This document shows, one piece after another, positions 23,412 to 35,473 of a DNA stretch of 64,000 nucleotides. A model generated the notes under the pieces. That model made no database searches. It saw nothing but the letters and a program-made list of their open reading frames with translations, and had not been told where the DNA came from. Numbering within the stretch: the stretch's first letter is position 1; each line of letters begins with the position of its first letter. A program made the position numbers and the translations under genes. Origin of the DNA: Cheilinus undulatus (lineage: Eukaryota; Chordata; Actinopteri; Labriformes; Labridae); the NCBI RefSeq assembly GCF_018320785.1, contig NC_054876.1, positions 22,590,212 to 22,654,211 on the forward strand. The letters run 5' to 3'.

Positions 23412-24087
23412 TATGAGCAGCAAGCGAAGCAGCAAGGTGTCCATCATGTTATTCTTTACATAAGATTAATTAATCAGTACCAAAGAAGAAGGCAAGCCAA
23501 AATGAGAGCCAGATGTTACACAGAATATAATATGCAAGTATTCAGTATTTACTTGTCTGGTCATTGGCATATTTTCTGCTGGACATTTTGACTCGTTATA
23601 TTTTTTTCTGCCAGACATCAGCTCTTGAAACTGGCCAATGACTGGCAAATGCCGGCTAATGGAAACTCAGCTGTGTTTAAACTACTCCTGCTTTGTGAGC
23701 AGAAGTCCAAACTGATTTATTTTGTTCTTGCCAGGATGTTCTCCCCAGTGACGCTCAAACCCTACTGAAAATGTATACTGTGTGTAAATAGGAAGATAAC
23801 CCTCAGTTTTAACTTGATTTTTAAAAGCGTTGAGCATTACAAAGTCAAAGCATAATATTGCACAACAGGGGTTTGGGTCATGGCACAACAAAAAAGTCAG
23901 TCCTAAAGGGGGCTAACAATGTAGACCCTGGCAGTTTTTGTTCTTTGTGAAATTATTTTGTTTTGTGTGAAAAGAAAAATAATGAAAGCAAACTAAACCA
24001 CAATAAAACTAGGATGGTGTGTTATGGAAAGCTTATCCCACTCAAATGCATCCATACCCATTTACCTGCCGAAGCAGTGGGAGCTAA
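23412..24087. other. intergenic
   Basis: Nothing recognisable apart from AT-rich sequence between a mariner fragment and a Harbinger-type MITE. Confidence 0.4.
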
Positions 24088-24554
24088 GGACTTGTACACA
24101 CGTAGCTGGGATCTGGGAAACCGCATATATTTTTATACGTTCAGTCCTGTCATCTACACAAAACTGCAGTTTTACGTCACTAAAAACGATCTTTTCTGAA
24201 AACTTCGGCCAAAGTGGAGCTTTTGGAAAGCTCTGGTTTCGTGGTTTCATGTGTACGCCGGAAAATAGAGTTTTTGGTTCTCAAACGTCACAGCTTTCGC
24301 CATGTTTGAATTTCTGGCGGAAGAGACAGAATTACGGAAGTTCATTCTGATTGGCTGGCACGGGTTTCACATCTGAAAAACACTGCCATCTATGGGTTTG
24401 GCATGCTAGAGCAGCATTCAATAGCGGATTTGCCAGTTACGCGTGGATGAAGGTTTTTTTTGTAAAGGATCAGGTGTAGTCCAAAGTATTTTTAAAAAGG
24501 AATGAAGGGGGGATATTCATTTTAGAAAATACCCAGCTACGTGTGTACAAGGCC
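24088..24554. mobile_element. PIF/Harbinger-like MITE
   Basis: The ends GGACTTGTACACACGTAGCT and, on the other strand, GGCCTTGTACACACGTAGCT are near-identical inverted repeats over more than 20 bases. Both sides are flanked by TAA, the 3-bp target duplication of PIF/Harbinger elements. The element is 467 bases long and carries no transposase. Confidence 0.8.
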
Positions 24555-24559
24555 TAATT

Positions 24560-24655
24560 GGGGTTAAGGGTCTTGCCCAAGGACACAACATGTGACTGCA
24601 GGAGCTGGAGACTGAACATACAAACTTCTGATTGCGAGACAACTAACTGAGCTGA
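24560..24655 (-). mobile_element. possible tRNA-like SINE scrap
   Basis: GGGGTTAAGGGTCTTGCCC followed by AAGGACACAAC matches the tail-side conserved part of a frequent fish repeat. The expected tRNA-like B box on the minus strand is degraded. Tentative. Confidence 0.3.
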
Positions 24656-24659
24656 AGTT

Positions 24660-25000
24660 GCTGGATTAGCTGTAGAAAAGCATCAGTTTTATCAGAATTG
24701 TGCCCCATTTTTTATTAAAACAAAAGCAAAGCGCTTCACCATCAGCTTTTCTTGGTGGAGAAGACGTTTTTGCCATTCTCCCAAGTTTGTTTGTCAAACT
24801 GAGGTTACTTCTGAAGCTGTCTTATTGCCCTGATTGGCCTGTCATGAATGTGACAGAAAGACAGACGGTTGTCCAATGTCTTTCTAAGAATTTTTTGAAA
24901 CTTCCTGCCCTTCTCAAACGTTCCCATTGGGGCCTTTCCCAGATGAAATATATCCATGCAATGGATATATGAAACCATCTATCTGGTGTGTCAGGTTAAA
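24660..25000. repeat. diverged copy of a dispersed repeat (partner at 52690)
   Basis: Blocks shared in order with 52915-53275 include AGCATCAGTTTTAT against AGCGTCAGTTTTAT, CTGATTGGCC, CTTTCCCA, CCAGATGAA and ATCCATCTGG/ACCATCTATCTGG. The two copies are strongly diverged. The family was not identified. Confidence 0.45.
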
Positions 25001-27617
25001 AAAGGCAGTTTGTGACATTTTGTGTTTCTATAAACCTGATGGAGGCATTAGCTGCAATCTTAAAATTCTCATCTCCAAAACTAAACTGACTGTTGTTTTT
25101 TAATTTTCTGTTAAAACAAACAAAAAAACACTTGACTTTGTCTCATGCTGTCAACAACCAGGATGAAGACCACCAATCACACTTTGAGATTCTGTAATAT
25201 ATTGCATTTTTGTCATGGACACAGCTTTAGAAACATTTTCCCTCTCTGGTATAACCCAGACTGAGCCTCCCAAAAAAATCGGAATATAAATGAAGACTCA
25301 GAGGTAAGGCAAAAACAAAGACCAGAGCAAACATGCCTCTACTACTGAAAGGAATATAGCATGTCCTCTGAGAAACCAATATGAAAGCATAGTTTTCAAG
25401 AAAGAAAATAAAGAGATCGTGTGAAATATAGACACTGGGTGTCTGTTTAGAGCTGTCTGTGTGTCCTGTGAATGAAACTGAAGGCTGACTGTAAAGTGAA
25501 CATACCAGTGTTTGTTCTCTGAAGATCAAAAGAAAGAAGGATGTTCTTGAATTTTATGTCAAACTGATGTGGGCAGTGTGGGAAAGGACGACAGAGTAGA
25601 TCCATTGTCAGTGCAAGTGCTATGATTTACCACTATCTGACATGTCCACACTTTACAACCCTTATGTTATAACCCTGCACACATAAAGAGAAAATGCTGG
25701 ACTCTCTGAAGTTTGAATCCTCTTGTCTGCTGTGCTCTGATTTGTCCAAAGGGAGGCAGCAGCTTCTTCTCTCAGCTCTCCTGTCAGCACTCACAGAGTG
25801 GGTGTGCATTTTCTGAAGTGCCTACTGTGACATTAGCTGGCCTGAATTTCCCTGACAGAGTCAACAGTGACGCAGAGGAAGCAGAACCGATACTAACACT
25901 GAATCAGTCTTTTTAAAAGATGCAGACAGTAACGGTTACAGTTAATATAAAACTCATCACTTGTTTATCAGTCAGCCCTTGTTGCCTTCTCTTTACACTG
26001 ACAAGAAAGAGTATTTCATTTGCCTTGTCACTGTTAACTTGAAAAAAAAGACTTTACGGCAGTTTACAATATTTCTGGAAGCAGTGAAACCCAAGGCTCT
26101 TGACCTCTTTGTCTGACTTGTTACTGAGTAACACAAGTGTCCATTCGTAGGTAAGTATTACCTAATAAGACTGCCAGTGGAAATCCCCAATCCCGTCATT
26201 CTTTTAAACAGGAAGCTTAAAAGAAATGCTGCTGATTGGTACACAGATTTTTCAATGTATTAATTAATTAATAAAAAGATTAAAACTGTCAGAGTTAAAC
26301 TGACACCTTTACAGTGTTTGTTTAGGCTCACAACACAGCGTGTTGATTTGGCTTGTTTTGGAGAGTACACTTATTATGTGTCATTATTAACTGCGTTTGG
26401 GGATAATTACTGACTCCTCCTAACACCAGTGTTACTTTACACAGCAAAATCCTCAGTGTTAGTTCATTTCCCATAGTGCTAAACTTAACATGCTCGCAAG
26501 TTTCTATAATCCTCACAGGTTTCAACTTAAATGAACACTTTAGAGAGTGTTAGCCTGGTTTAGAAGAGTTTATTTGACAGGGGCCATGCACAACACAGCA
26601 TAAAAGTCAGCTAATTTACATCTGTGGTTCACTGGCAGGAAGATGTAAAAATGTACACTACAAAGGATTAACACAAAACAAACTCAACAACAACAAAGAG
26701 TTAAAATTTTAACTCTCTTTAATTTTTATCACTCAGTTGTATTTTGTCACATGTTGAGGTGTACTTTTAACACAACGTTTGATGTCTGTTCTTTTTGGTT
26801 ATGAATTTTAAATGTCTCCATCATCAATTCTTGATGATTGCCACCTCATGTTGACTTTACACACACAGAGGGGTTTCCTGTGGCACAAATTAAGAAAAGC
26901 TTCAAACTCTCAGGTTATTCTCTTGATAAAGGAAATTCCATCATTTTTACTTCTGCTCTACACATTTCCATCAGCAGAAACTCACTAACAAAGTGGGTAA
27001 CTTCACTGATGGTGCAGAAGCATTTAACATAAAAAAACAACAGCACTCCACCAGAAACATGAGCAAAGGAAAGCAGGAACCATTGTACAACAGGCAACTT
27101 CTAAACAGACAAGACTGCCCATAAGGGGAGGAGAAAGCTTTCTTTGGCCCAGCCAAATTGAGGGGCCTATGGAGGTCAGCAAAACAATGGTCCATTAAAA
27201 AGTTAATCTGTGACAACAGTATTATATTTGCAACCTAAATAAGAACCACTCTTAATAAAGCAACAAAATGTTTTATTATATATTATTTCATTTATTAATG
27301 CTGTAGTACAATATAGCCTTTTTATATAAACCCTTTTCTGAAAAAAAAAAAACTTTTTTGTAGTGTTAACAAGTTGGATGGGCACACTGACCCTACCATT
27401 ACGAAAGTAATATGAATTTCATAGGTAAGCTGTGATGTGCAAAAATATAAGGATACCAGAGAATAAAGTAGAAGGAACTGAAATAACTTTAAGGTAGAAG
27501 TAATTAAGTGATTCAAAAATAAAGGCAAAAATGGGTTAAAAGAGGCAAAAATGGGATGAAGGCAGCAAACATGGGTTAAGATCTACAAAAAGGGGCAAAA
27601 GAAAAAGATAATATTGG
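25001..27617. other. intergenic
   Basis: No host gene was recognised. The stretch at about 26310-26780 has repeated short words around GTGTTA and AACACTTT that look like a decayed fish MITE, but no ends could be fixed. Confidence 0.35.
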
Positions 27618-27621
27618 TTAA

Positions 27622-28284
27622 AGGGATACTTCAACATTTTGGCAAATTTGCCCATTGCCATAACTCCTATAGTCTTAGTAATAGGTTCATTTCCCTTAGT
27701 TGTCGGTGCAAGCTGTTTTTAGATCTGGGGGACCAATATACCAGCTGCACAGCTAATGCTATGGAAGCAGACGGTATTTTTGGCTTTCCCTCATCAAACT
27801 CATCAAATACACAATCCAACAACTCCAAAATGCTCTCGTGGACAAGTTGTGACCTGCACATTCACCACACTATGAAATAATAACGTATAATTATGTAACA
27901 TTCTCACACACAAAGCAAATACTCTGAACTATTTCTTGAGTAAACCACTGGGCGGAGTGACACAGTGCAGCAGCCATGTCTGGAGTGTAGTTCCGGCTTT
28001 GCATTTAACTTTAAAACATCTCCGTCTTGTAATGTTCCATGATTATTTCATAGCGTGGTGAATGTGCAGGTCACACCTTGTCCACGAGAGCGTTTTGGAG
28101 TTGTTGGATTGTGTATTTGACGAGTTTGATGAGGGAAAGCCAAAAATACCGTCTGTGCAGCTGGTTCATCAGTCCCCCCAGATCTAAAAACAGCTTGCAC
28201 CGACAACTAAAGGAAACAAACCTATTACTAAGACTATAGGAGTTATGGCAATGGGCGAATTTGCCAAAATGTTGAAGTATCCCT
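27622..28284. mobile_element. foldback element with ~250-base inverted arms, TTAA-flanked
   Basis: The left arm runs from AGGGATACTTCAACATTTTG (27622) to about 27885. The right arm, from about 28035 to 28284, is its inverted copy and ends CAAAATGTTGAAGTATCCCT. Both sides are bounded by TTAA (27618-27621 and 28285-28288), the target type of piggyBac-like elements. A spacer of about 150 bases separates the arms. No transposase is encoded. The arms differ by scattered substitutions and small indels. Confidence 0.8.
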
Positions 28285-28288
28285 TTAA

Positions 28289-29214
28289 TTTATTAGCATA
28301 ATTAAGACTACTCAATCTTTCAATCAACTATCTCAGTTTTCTCAATGCAGGCTGTGTGGTGTCTAGCATTTGACCACAAATACAAACAAAAATGCTGCCA
28401 CTGTTTTGGGCTGTGTGCAAAACAAAATGTTCCAGGTTGATCTCCAAGAACAATCTGTCTGATCATCAATCTGTCGCCCGTAAACAAGGATTTCACTATG
28501 CATGCAGAGTCTGCGTGCCGCATGACTGTAAACAAATACCAAACACTGAAAATTGATAGGCTGGGCACTAGAGGCCAACGTTCAGCTTTGCAAAGTAGTT
28601 GTTCAGTCTATAAATTCCACAGACTGTGTCAAACATGGGGGCAGCTTCAGTGATGTTAACCACTGGTTTCTGAAGAGGTGTTTAGAAGCTAGATATTGCC
28701 AAGAAAATTATTCAAAATGCTATCTCCATCTATTTGTCATATCAGCTAATGCCTAATCATGCATATTTGAACAGTACTCCTAACCCACTACAACCAAAGC
28801 AGACATGTAACCCAGCCACCACTCCAACTCACCCCAACAGTTTTGAATAATAAAAATTAAGCTGTCAAAGCAGTTCCGTTTTTGTGTGAGGGTGGGAACA
28901 TGTTGAGTTCTACTGTATACAATAGATGTTACGTAAACTAAATTTAGATATAGGAACTTCAGTTCGTAGCACTTCATCATGGCTTAATTTTTCAACACGG
29001 AGCAAAAGTTGCCATCTGGTGTTTTCTGTTTGTCCAAGTGCTGGTATGGCCAAATGCATCTTAGTTAAAGGTGCAGGCCACTGTTTATCAATTATTTTAG
29101 AAAACTATGTTCTGTTAAAAATAATAGAAACTACCAGCTACCCTACTTTAACACAAATGGCTCTATCAAATGAACACAAAAGTTGCATTCAAAATCCTCT
29201 AAGCCCATATATGG
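28289..29214. other. intergenic
   Basis: No gene or element ends recognised. A few frames of 60-100 codons have no family features. Confidence 0.35.
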
Positions 29215-30515
29215 TCTGTGTGGATAGGTCTTAATCAGGCGTGCACATCTAGACACTGTAATTTTATTCCATTCTCCTTTGCAAAACTGGCCAAGCTCAA
29301 TACGGTTGCACAGGGCTCAGACATGAACATTCCTTTTAAAGTCCAGTCACTATTTGTCTGCTGGACTGAGGTATAGGCTTTGACTTGGCCACTCCACAAC
29401 ATTCACCTTGTTGTGTTTAAACCATTTCTGTGCAGCTTTTGCTGTACGCTTTGGGTCATTGTCTTGCTGGACAATAAATCTTCTCTGAAGCCGTAGTTCT
29501 CTTGCAGACTGAATAAGATTGTCCTCCAGGATTTTCTTTTATTACATCTTATTCATTTTAACCTGTAGCTTTACAAGGGCTGTTGAGAGGCATCCCCACA
29601 GCATGATGCTACCACCACTGTGCTTCACAGAGGGGATGCTGTGTTTGTGGTGTTGTGCAGAGTTTGGTGTCTGCCAATTATAACTTCTTGTCTGATGGCC
29701 GAAAAACAACATTCTGGTCTTGACAGAACAAAGAACTTTTTTTTCCACTTCTTAAATGCCTTTTTGCAAATTATAGTTGAGATTTAATATGAGCTTCCTT
29801 CAACAGTGGCTTCTTCTTTGCCACTCTCCCATAAAGCTTTGACTGATGAAGAACAGCAACAGCTATTGCATGTGGAGTCTCTCCCATCTCAGCTGCTGAA
29901 GCTTGTAACTCCTTCAGAGTAGTCACAGGTGTCTTGGTGACCTCTCACCAATCTCCTTCTTGCACGCTCACTCAGTTTGTGAGGATGGCCTGATCTCAGC
30001 AGATTTACATGTGCCATATTCATTCCATTTCTTCATGATGGATTTAACTGACCTCTGAGAAATGTCCAGTGCCTTAGAAACTTTTTTGTATCCACCCTCT
30101 GACATATACTTTTCAATAACCTTTTGCTGAGTTGTTAGGAGTGTTCCTTTGTCTTTATGGTGTAATGATAGCCAGGAATGCAGATTAATCAGTGGTGGGA
30201 CTTTCCAGACACAGATGTCTTCATACTACAATCACTTCAGACACACACTCAGGTGATCCCCTGTTTCACTAACTGTGAGACTACTAACACCAACTGGCTG
30301 AACCTCTGTTGGATTAGGTCAGTCACTTTAAGAGGGGCACTTATTTTACATTTCATATATTTTTATTTGACATTACTTTGTAGAAATCTGTTTTCACTTT
30401 GGCATTGAAAAGGTTTTTTTTTTTTTTTTTTGTCTAAAGAGTCAAATTATATTGACCATGATTGAATTATAAAATTAGTGAAAGGGTAAAACATCCAAGG
30501 GGTGAATAATGTTAT
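29215..30515 (-). mobile_element. decayed Tc1-like transposon
   Basis: The minus strand holds a nearly full-length but broken Tc1 transposase region. The motif H-S-G-G-S-I-M-L-W-G-C and an upstream L-F-F-G-H-Q-T-R-S-Y-N-W are clear at 29560-29720, and the helix-turn-helix part lies near 30000-30150. The first catalytic Asp region reads S-V-K-T where S-D-E-T is expected. The element's 5' end shows the non-coding part with a T20 run near 30413-30432. The terminal repeats are too worn to place exactly. A second copy of the same family lies at 32640-34970. Confidence 0.75.
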
Positions 30516-31345
30516 AATTCTAATAGGAACAGTACTAAAGACTTTTTTTTTTACAAATAGCTTTATATTTACTTTCCACTTTAATGCCAAGCTATGCTCA
30601 TCAGACCTGTATGAAGAACTGTGCAAAGAGGCATTGCCAAGTACGTAGGCTACTCTTTCTGTTTCAACATCACATTCAGTTGAAATTCCCGAGTAAACAG
30701 GGTCACGTTTTAAACCTTAACACTGCTGTTCATGTAAGTGTTATCAGCGCTTCTGCTGGGAATGAGACGTTGCTATGGAATATATTGTTTTATGCGTCAT
30801 AAAATGATTTGAAGGTATCTTGTACTGACATCTCAAGCTTTTACAGCTATCTTTACACAAACAGTGCACTACACAGCCACATGTACTTAAATGGCTGCCA
30901 GTATTTCCAATGGTTGTGACCCTTTTCTGTCTTTATTCCATGTCTTTTTGCATACAATTGAAGTCTATAATTGCCTTGTCTGTTTGTACAACCAGTTGCA
31001 ACAGGAGATAGCATGGTTGAGTATTTAGATTACAAGTTACATTGTATTGTTTGTGGACAAGAGTATTGATAAAGCACTCCCACAAGGCGATCTGTACTGT
31101 ACCCAAGCACACTTCTGCCATAAAGTCCAATTTGCTGTAAGTACTGTACTGTGTCCAAGCATGCATTGCCTTGGCCATGGCACCAATGGAAGAGATGGGC
31201 TTCGGCACAGTACAGCTGCTCATGGTTTCAAACAATTGCAAGCATTAAATTTGAACATAACATAATCAATTAATATCGATTGCAACACCTTGTGTAACCC
31301 GGTACAGAAATCCAGTAGTGTTTCAGGGCAGATTTGGACAAAAAT
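30516..31345. other. intergenic
   Basis: No gene is recognised. Ends with an open frame described separately. Confidence 0.35.
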
Positions 31346-31347
31346 AA

Positions 31348-31680
31348 TTAAGAATAATCTACAAAGTGAACAAAGTTGCAGTTGTTTTCTGGGTTGTTCT
31401 CCTTGTGCTGATTCTGAGACCATTTAGCGCAATAAAAAACTTGGACTTTTGGAGCCCTGCTGCGTGCAAGACGTTTTTTCCTGATCATCTTTTTCTGAGA
31501 CCATCACACCAGAGCAATGTGAGTGCACGCTGGAGAGATGAAGATGCTTTGGCACAGTATGGGGCCGACTGTGAGTGTAAAAAGTCCATTTTGCTGTCTG
31601 GGCTGGAGCTGGACAGATACTGTGATTTCATATGCAAAAGGTCTATATCTGCAGCCCACATAGAAGGTAATGTTGTGTAA
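31348..31680 (+). CDS. unidentified exon-like frame, secreted-peptide appearance
   Basis: I do not recognise this protein. From a stop at 31345 the frame stays open for about 110 codons. It shows a strongly hydrophobic run near the start (V-A-V-V-F-W-V-V-L-L-V-L-I-L) followed by P-F-S-A, which looks like a signal peptide and cleavage site. A Cys-containing segment follows, then D-C-E-C, fourteen residues, and C-D-F-I-C. No in-frame ATG precedes the hydrophobic run; a GTG stands at 31366. A good splice-donor match, AAGGTAATG, lies at about 31670. It could be a first exon with a lost start codon, an internal exon, or chance. The CxC...CxxxC spacing recalls endothelin peptides, but the gap is 14, not 7. 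Confidence 0.25.
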   Translation, partial: LRIIYKVNKVAVVFWVVLLVLILRPFSAIKNLDFWSPAACKTFFPDHLFLRPSHQSNVSARWRDEDALAQYGADCECKKSILLSGLELDRYCDFICKRSISAAHIEGNVV

Positions 31681-32639
31681 GTCACTGGAAGGTGCTGAGC
31701 TTTCAGCCCCAAAAGTAACTGTCTCAGAGCAGGACACACCATCCAACATACATTTAGATGTCACCGACAGGTAATTTGTTTCCCAACAGTGCGCAACTTA
31801 AAGAGAATCCACTTTGCACTTCTGCCATGCAGTGCATCAGTGTTTCTTCTTCTGGTGTGGAGGGAGAATATTCTTATAACCCTTCTCTCTTACATTTAGG
31901 TCACTGTGATCAGTGTGTTGGCAGATCAGTGCATGTACGTTATCTGAGTATATCTTGGCAGTTTACCAAAAAGATAAACCTGTTATTCATACTACATGTC
32001 TTCAGATATCCCACTTGCACATACCCAGAGATACTAAAATATCATTTATGTCTCTGCAGCTAGGAAGGAGGAAGAGTTCCCACTGTCACAGGTCAGTCTA
32101 CCCACATATAACAATAACAAGGAAATGTGTTATTCCCCTGCCAACCGAAACTCATTAACCAGCTTCTGTGAGAAATAGAGAAGTTCGGTCGAACACTTTT
32201 AACTAGTTCACGAAAACAAACTCAGAAATGGGGTTAACTAAAATGTCAACAATGTGTAAAACCAAAGAAAATATGACCTGTATAAGTCACTGTAAGAATG
32301 AAGCAAAGTTAGGCCCTTTAAAAAACCTGACCAACTCACAACACATACCCAATCCCTACAAAACTAAAATTACTCTAAAGCTTTTTCATGCATGAAACTT
32401 CTGGAAATTTTGAGAAAACTTGCTGACACTATCTTCATCTGACACAAGGGTAGGGATTAACAGTGTTGGATGCTGTGATTATGTTTTCTTTTTCTCCCAA
32501 GTGGCAACCCCCTTGGTTAAAAAATGAAGCCACTGTGAAAGTGCACAATACTACAGTTCCTCAAGTAGTGTCCTCTGGAGGCCGGCTGAAGAAACACTGG
32601 AAGTTATATATACATCCTCCTGTATAATTCTGGGGTTTT
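31681..32639. other. intergenic
   Basis: No gene recognised. Several pyrimidine-tract/CAG acceptor-like words lie between 31780 and 32070, but no coding exon can be supported. Confidence 0.3.
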
Positions 32640-34970
32640 ATTTTCAGCTAAAAATACAAAAATAATCAAATGTCAAAGTGAAATCAGATTTCTGCACAAT
32701 AATGTCAATTAAATTAAAATATCTAAGTTAAAATAAGTGACTGCACAGTCACTTTAAAGTGACCGACTTAATTCAACAGACGTCCGACCCATTAGTGCTA
32801 GTAGTCTCACAATTAGTAAAAAGGAGATCACCTGAGTGTAGTGCATGTGTGTGAAGTGATTGTAGTATAAAGACAACTGTGTCTGGAAGGTCAAGATACT
32901 GGTTAATCTGTATTCCTGGCTACCATTACACCATGAAGACAAAAGAACATTCCATACAACTCAGTAAAAAGGTTATAAAAATTTTACGTCAGGGGATGGA
33001 TACAAAAAATTTCCATGGCACTGAGCATCCTGGGAAGTCAGTTAAATCCATCATCAAGAAATGGAATGAATATGGCACAAAAATAAAAAAATATATATAA
33101 AAAATAAAAAGTGAACCTCCCTGCAAATTAATGAGACTGAGAACACCAGAGAGAACTAAAGCCTTAAAGATGGATCTTAGAAATTACGACTGGGATGAGG
33201 TGTATGTTGATGATCCAGAGCTAGCATATGATGCATTTGTGTTTGCGTTCTTAAAGTTGTATAATAAACATTGTCCTATCAAAATGTGTAGGGTGAAAGA
33301 TCAATATAAAGGAAAACCATGGACGACAAGAGGTCTGCAATAGGCATGTAATAAGAAAAATCAACTGTACAAGAAGTTTTTACAACAGAACACTAGTGAT
33401 AGTGAAGAAAAATATAAGCGCTATAAGAACAAACTAACTACCATTATGAGGACTCAAAAAAAGGAATACTACAGTAAAATATTGGAGGACAGTAACAATA
33501 ACATACAAAGAACTTGGAAGGTAATCAATCATATCATTCAGAATAAAAGTTATACACCAGAACTTCCACATTGCTTTATAAAAAACTAATAATAGAGTGG
33601 ACGATTTCCAAAATATTGTTGACGAGTTCCACAACTACTTGGTAGATGTTGGTGCTTCCTTGGCAAGACAGATTATTGCATCTGATGACAAAAAAACATA
33701 TGTTCATAATCTTATAAATACTAATGCTAGTTCTATGTTTCTAAGCGGGGTACTTGAGACTGATATTATTGAAATTGTAAGAAAATTTAAAAAATAAGAG
33801 ATCAATCAACATATATTCTATTGATACAGTAATTATTAAAGATATTACTGATTATACTGTTAGACCTTTGACCTATTTATGTAACCTGTCTTTCCAAAAA
33901 GGAATCTTTCCTAACAACATGAAGTTAGCAAAGGTGATCCCAATTTATAAAAATGGAGATAAACACTGTATGGAAAATTACAGACCGATATCACTTCTGC
34001 CACAATTTTCTAAAATTTTAGAGAAGTTGTTTGTGAAACAATTAAATCTGTTTATTCATAAAAACAAATTATGAAGTGAAGATCAGTATGGATTCAGAGA
34101 AAGCAGAACTACTGCTTTTGCAGTAATGCAAATGGTTGAAGAAATAGCAAATGCCAATGAAAATGATGAGTGTTCTATTGGTCTGTATATTGATCTGCAG
34201 AAGGCTTTTGATACCACCGATCACAGACAGTTATTTAAGAAATTAAAGATGTATGGTATACGAGGGGTTGTTAACTCTTGGCTGGAAAGTTACTTAGGTA
34301 ATAGACATCAGTGTGTACAAATTAATGATACTGTATCAGCATTTAGAAAGATTACCTGTGGTTGGGTACCACAAGGATCAGTGATTGGTCCAATACTGTT
34401 CATTCTTTATATCAATGACATCTGCAATGTGACTGATTTTTTTTTTATACGTTTTCAATTCAGGAGAGTCCGTATAATCTCAGAGGTGTTTGTAAATTTA
34501 TTGTACAAAAAGCTGAAAAAGGTATGAAAAGGAGATGTGCTTCCATTGTTGGAGTTAAATTCTGGAATGATGCCAATATAAATGTAAAAACATGTAATTC
34601 TCTTTTGGTTTTCCAGAAAATGGTTTGTAAAGCTATCTTTGAAGCGTATAAGTGTGACTGATTATCTGTTGTTGTTTCTTTGCATTGCTGGAAGTTGGTA
34701 GCTTAAAAAGGTGAAAATGTAGGATAGGCTTTTATAAGCAGTTTGCTTCTGCCTATGCCTTTTCAGTCATTATTCAACACATGACTATTGATTTTGTTTG
34801 AAATGTCTAGACTGTGCAAAATGTTTGGTGTTGTGTTATGATTGAATCAACTAAACTAAACTAAACTAAACACGTGTTAATCTGCTGAGATCAGGCCGTC
34901 CTCACAAACTGAGTGACTATGCAAGAGACTGGAGAGAGGTCCCCAGCAGATGAGATTTATGGTGCTGATT
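32640..34970 (+). mobile_element. 5' half of a Tc1-like transposon, split by a LINE
   Basis: Bases 32640-33078 and 34873 to about 34970 align in order with the Tc1 copy at 29215-30515 read from the minus strand. Shared words include GGTATAAAGACA-like leader, GGCTACCATTACACCAT, AAATCCATCATCAAGAAATG and TCTGCTGAGATCAGGCC. The 1.8-kb segment between them is a LINE fragment. The transposase is limited to its N-terminal helix-turn-helix part. The rest of the element is missing after about 34970. Confidence 0.75.
33079..34870 (+). mobile_element. LINE fragment with reverse-transcriptase domain
   Basis: Plus-strand frames encode the linker and reverse-transcriptase part of a non-LTR retrotransposon. 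Landmarks are N-Y-R-P-I-S-L-L-P (about 33975-34000), L-Q-K-A-F-D-T-T-D-H, W-L-E-S-Y-L-G-N-R and G-S-V-I-G-P-I-L-F (about 34190-34410). A C-terminal G-V-K-F-W-N-D end follows near 34550. The frames are split by several stops and shifts. The stretch that should hold the F/YADD active site is deleted: the frame jumps from Y-I-N-D-I-C to C-terminal sequence near 34440. The endonuclease part is absent, as in 5'-truncated insertions. The 3' end is a (CTAAA)n tail at 34851-34870. It looks like the Jockey/L2-type group. The clade is not certain. Confidence 0.85.
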
Positions 34971-35469
34971 GAGACTACAACAGTTAATTCATGACCAATG
35001 TTGACTACTGTGAAGATAATTGACTGAGAATTAATTGAAATCAAAATAGATTTTAAACTAAATAATTTTTTTTTTTTCAAATGGTGAAGAAAAATAACTT
35101 TTGCTGTGTATTTTTTAAAATCATTTTGATGTAATAATATCTTTTAATAAAAATCATTCTATGAACAATCCTTATCGATGTATTGCTGTGGTACAGTAAA
35201 TTATTTCCTCTAAGATAATGTAGAGAAAGAACTTTGCAATCAGAAACTACTTGATTTGTTGTTATATTGTGCCTTTCCTTCCTAAACACCAAGATAGCCT
35301 CAATGAATTACCTTTATCTTATCATAGTTATTGGGTTACCTATTCTTAGTGAACGTTTTTGTGTGATAATGTTGACACGTATACGAGATAGGAGTATCAC
35401 TGTGTGACGTGGTTGCAGCAGTGATCAGTTGGGCAATTAGTGCTGTTTCAAAGGATAAACCAGATTTAC
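34971..35469. other. intergenic
   Basis: AT-rich; nothing recognised. Confidence 0.35.
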
Positions 35470-35473
35470 TTAA

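Noticed and set aside
28926-29234. 102-codon frame as a gene
   Set aside because: No family motifs, no plausible leader or domain, and it lies in repeat-rich DNA.
30933-31241. Minus-strand 102-codon frame as a gene
   Set aside because: Composition is unremarkable and no family was recognised. No splice or promoter support.
31348-31680. Endothelin gene call for the CxC...CxxxC frame
   Set aside because: Endothelin-type peptides have seven residues between the second and third Cys and a dibasic site before the peptide. Here the gap is fourteen and no dibasic site is present.
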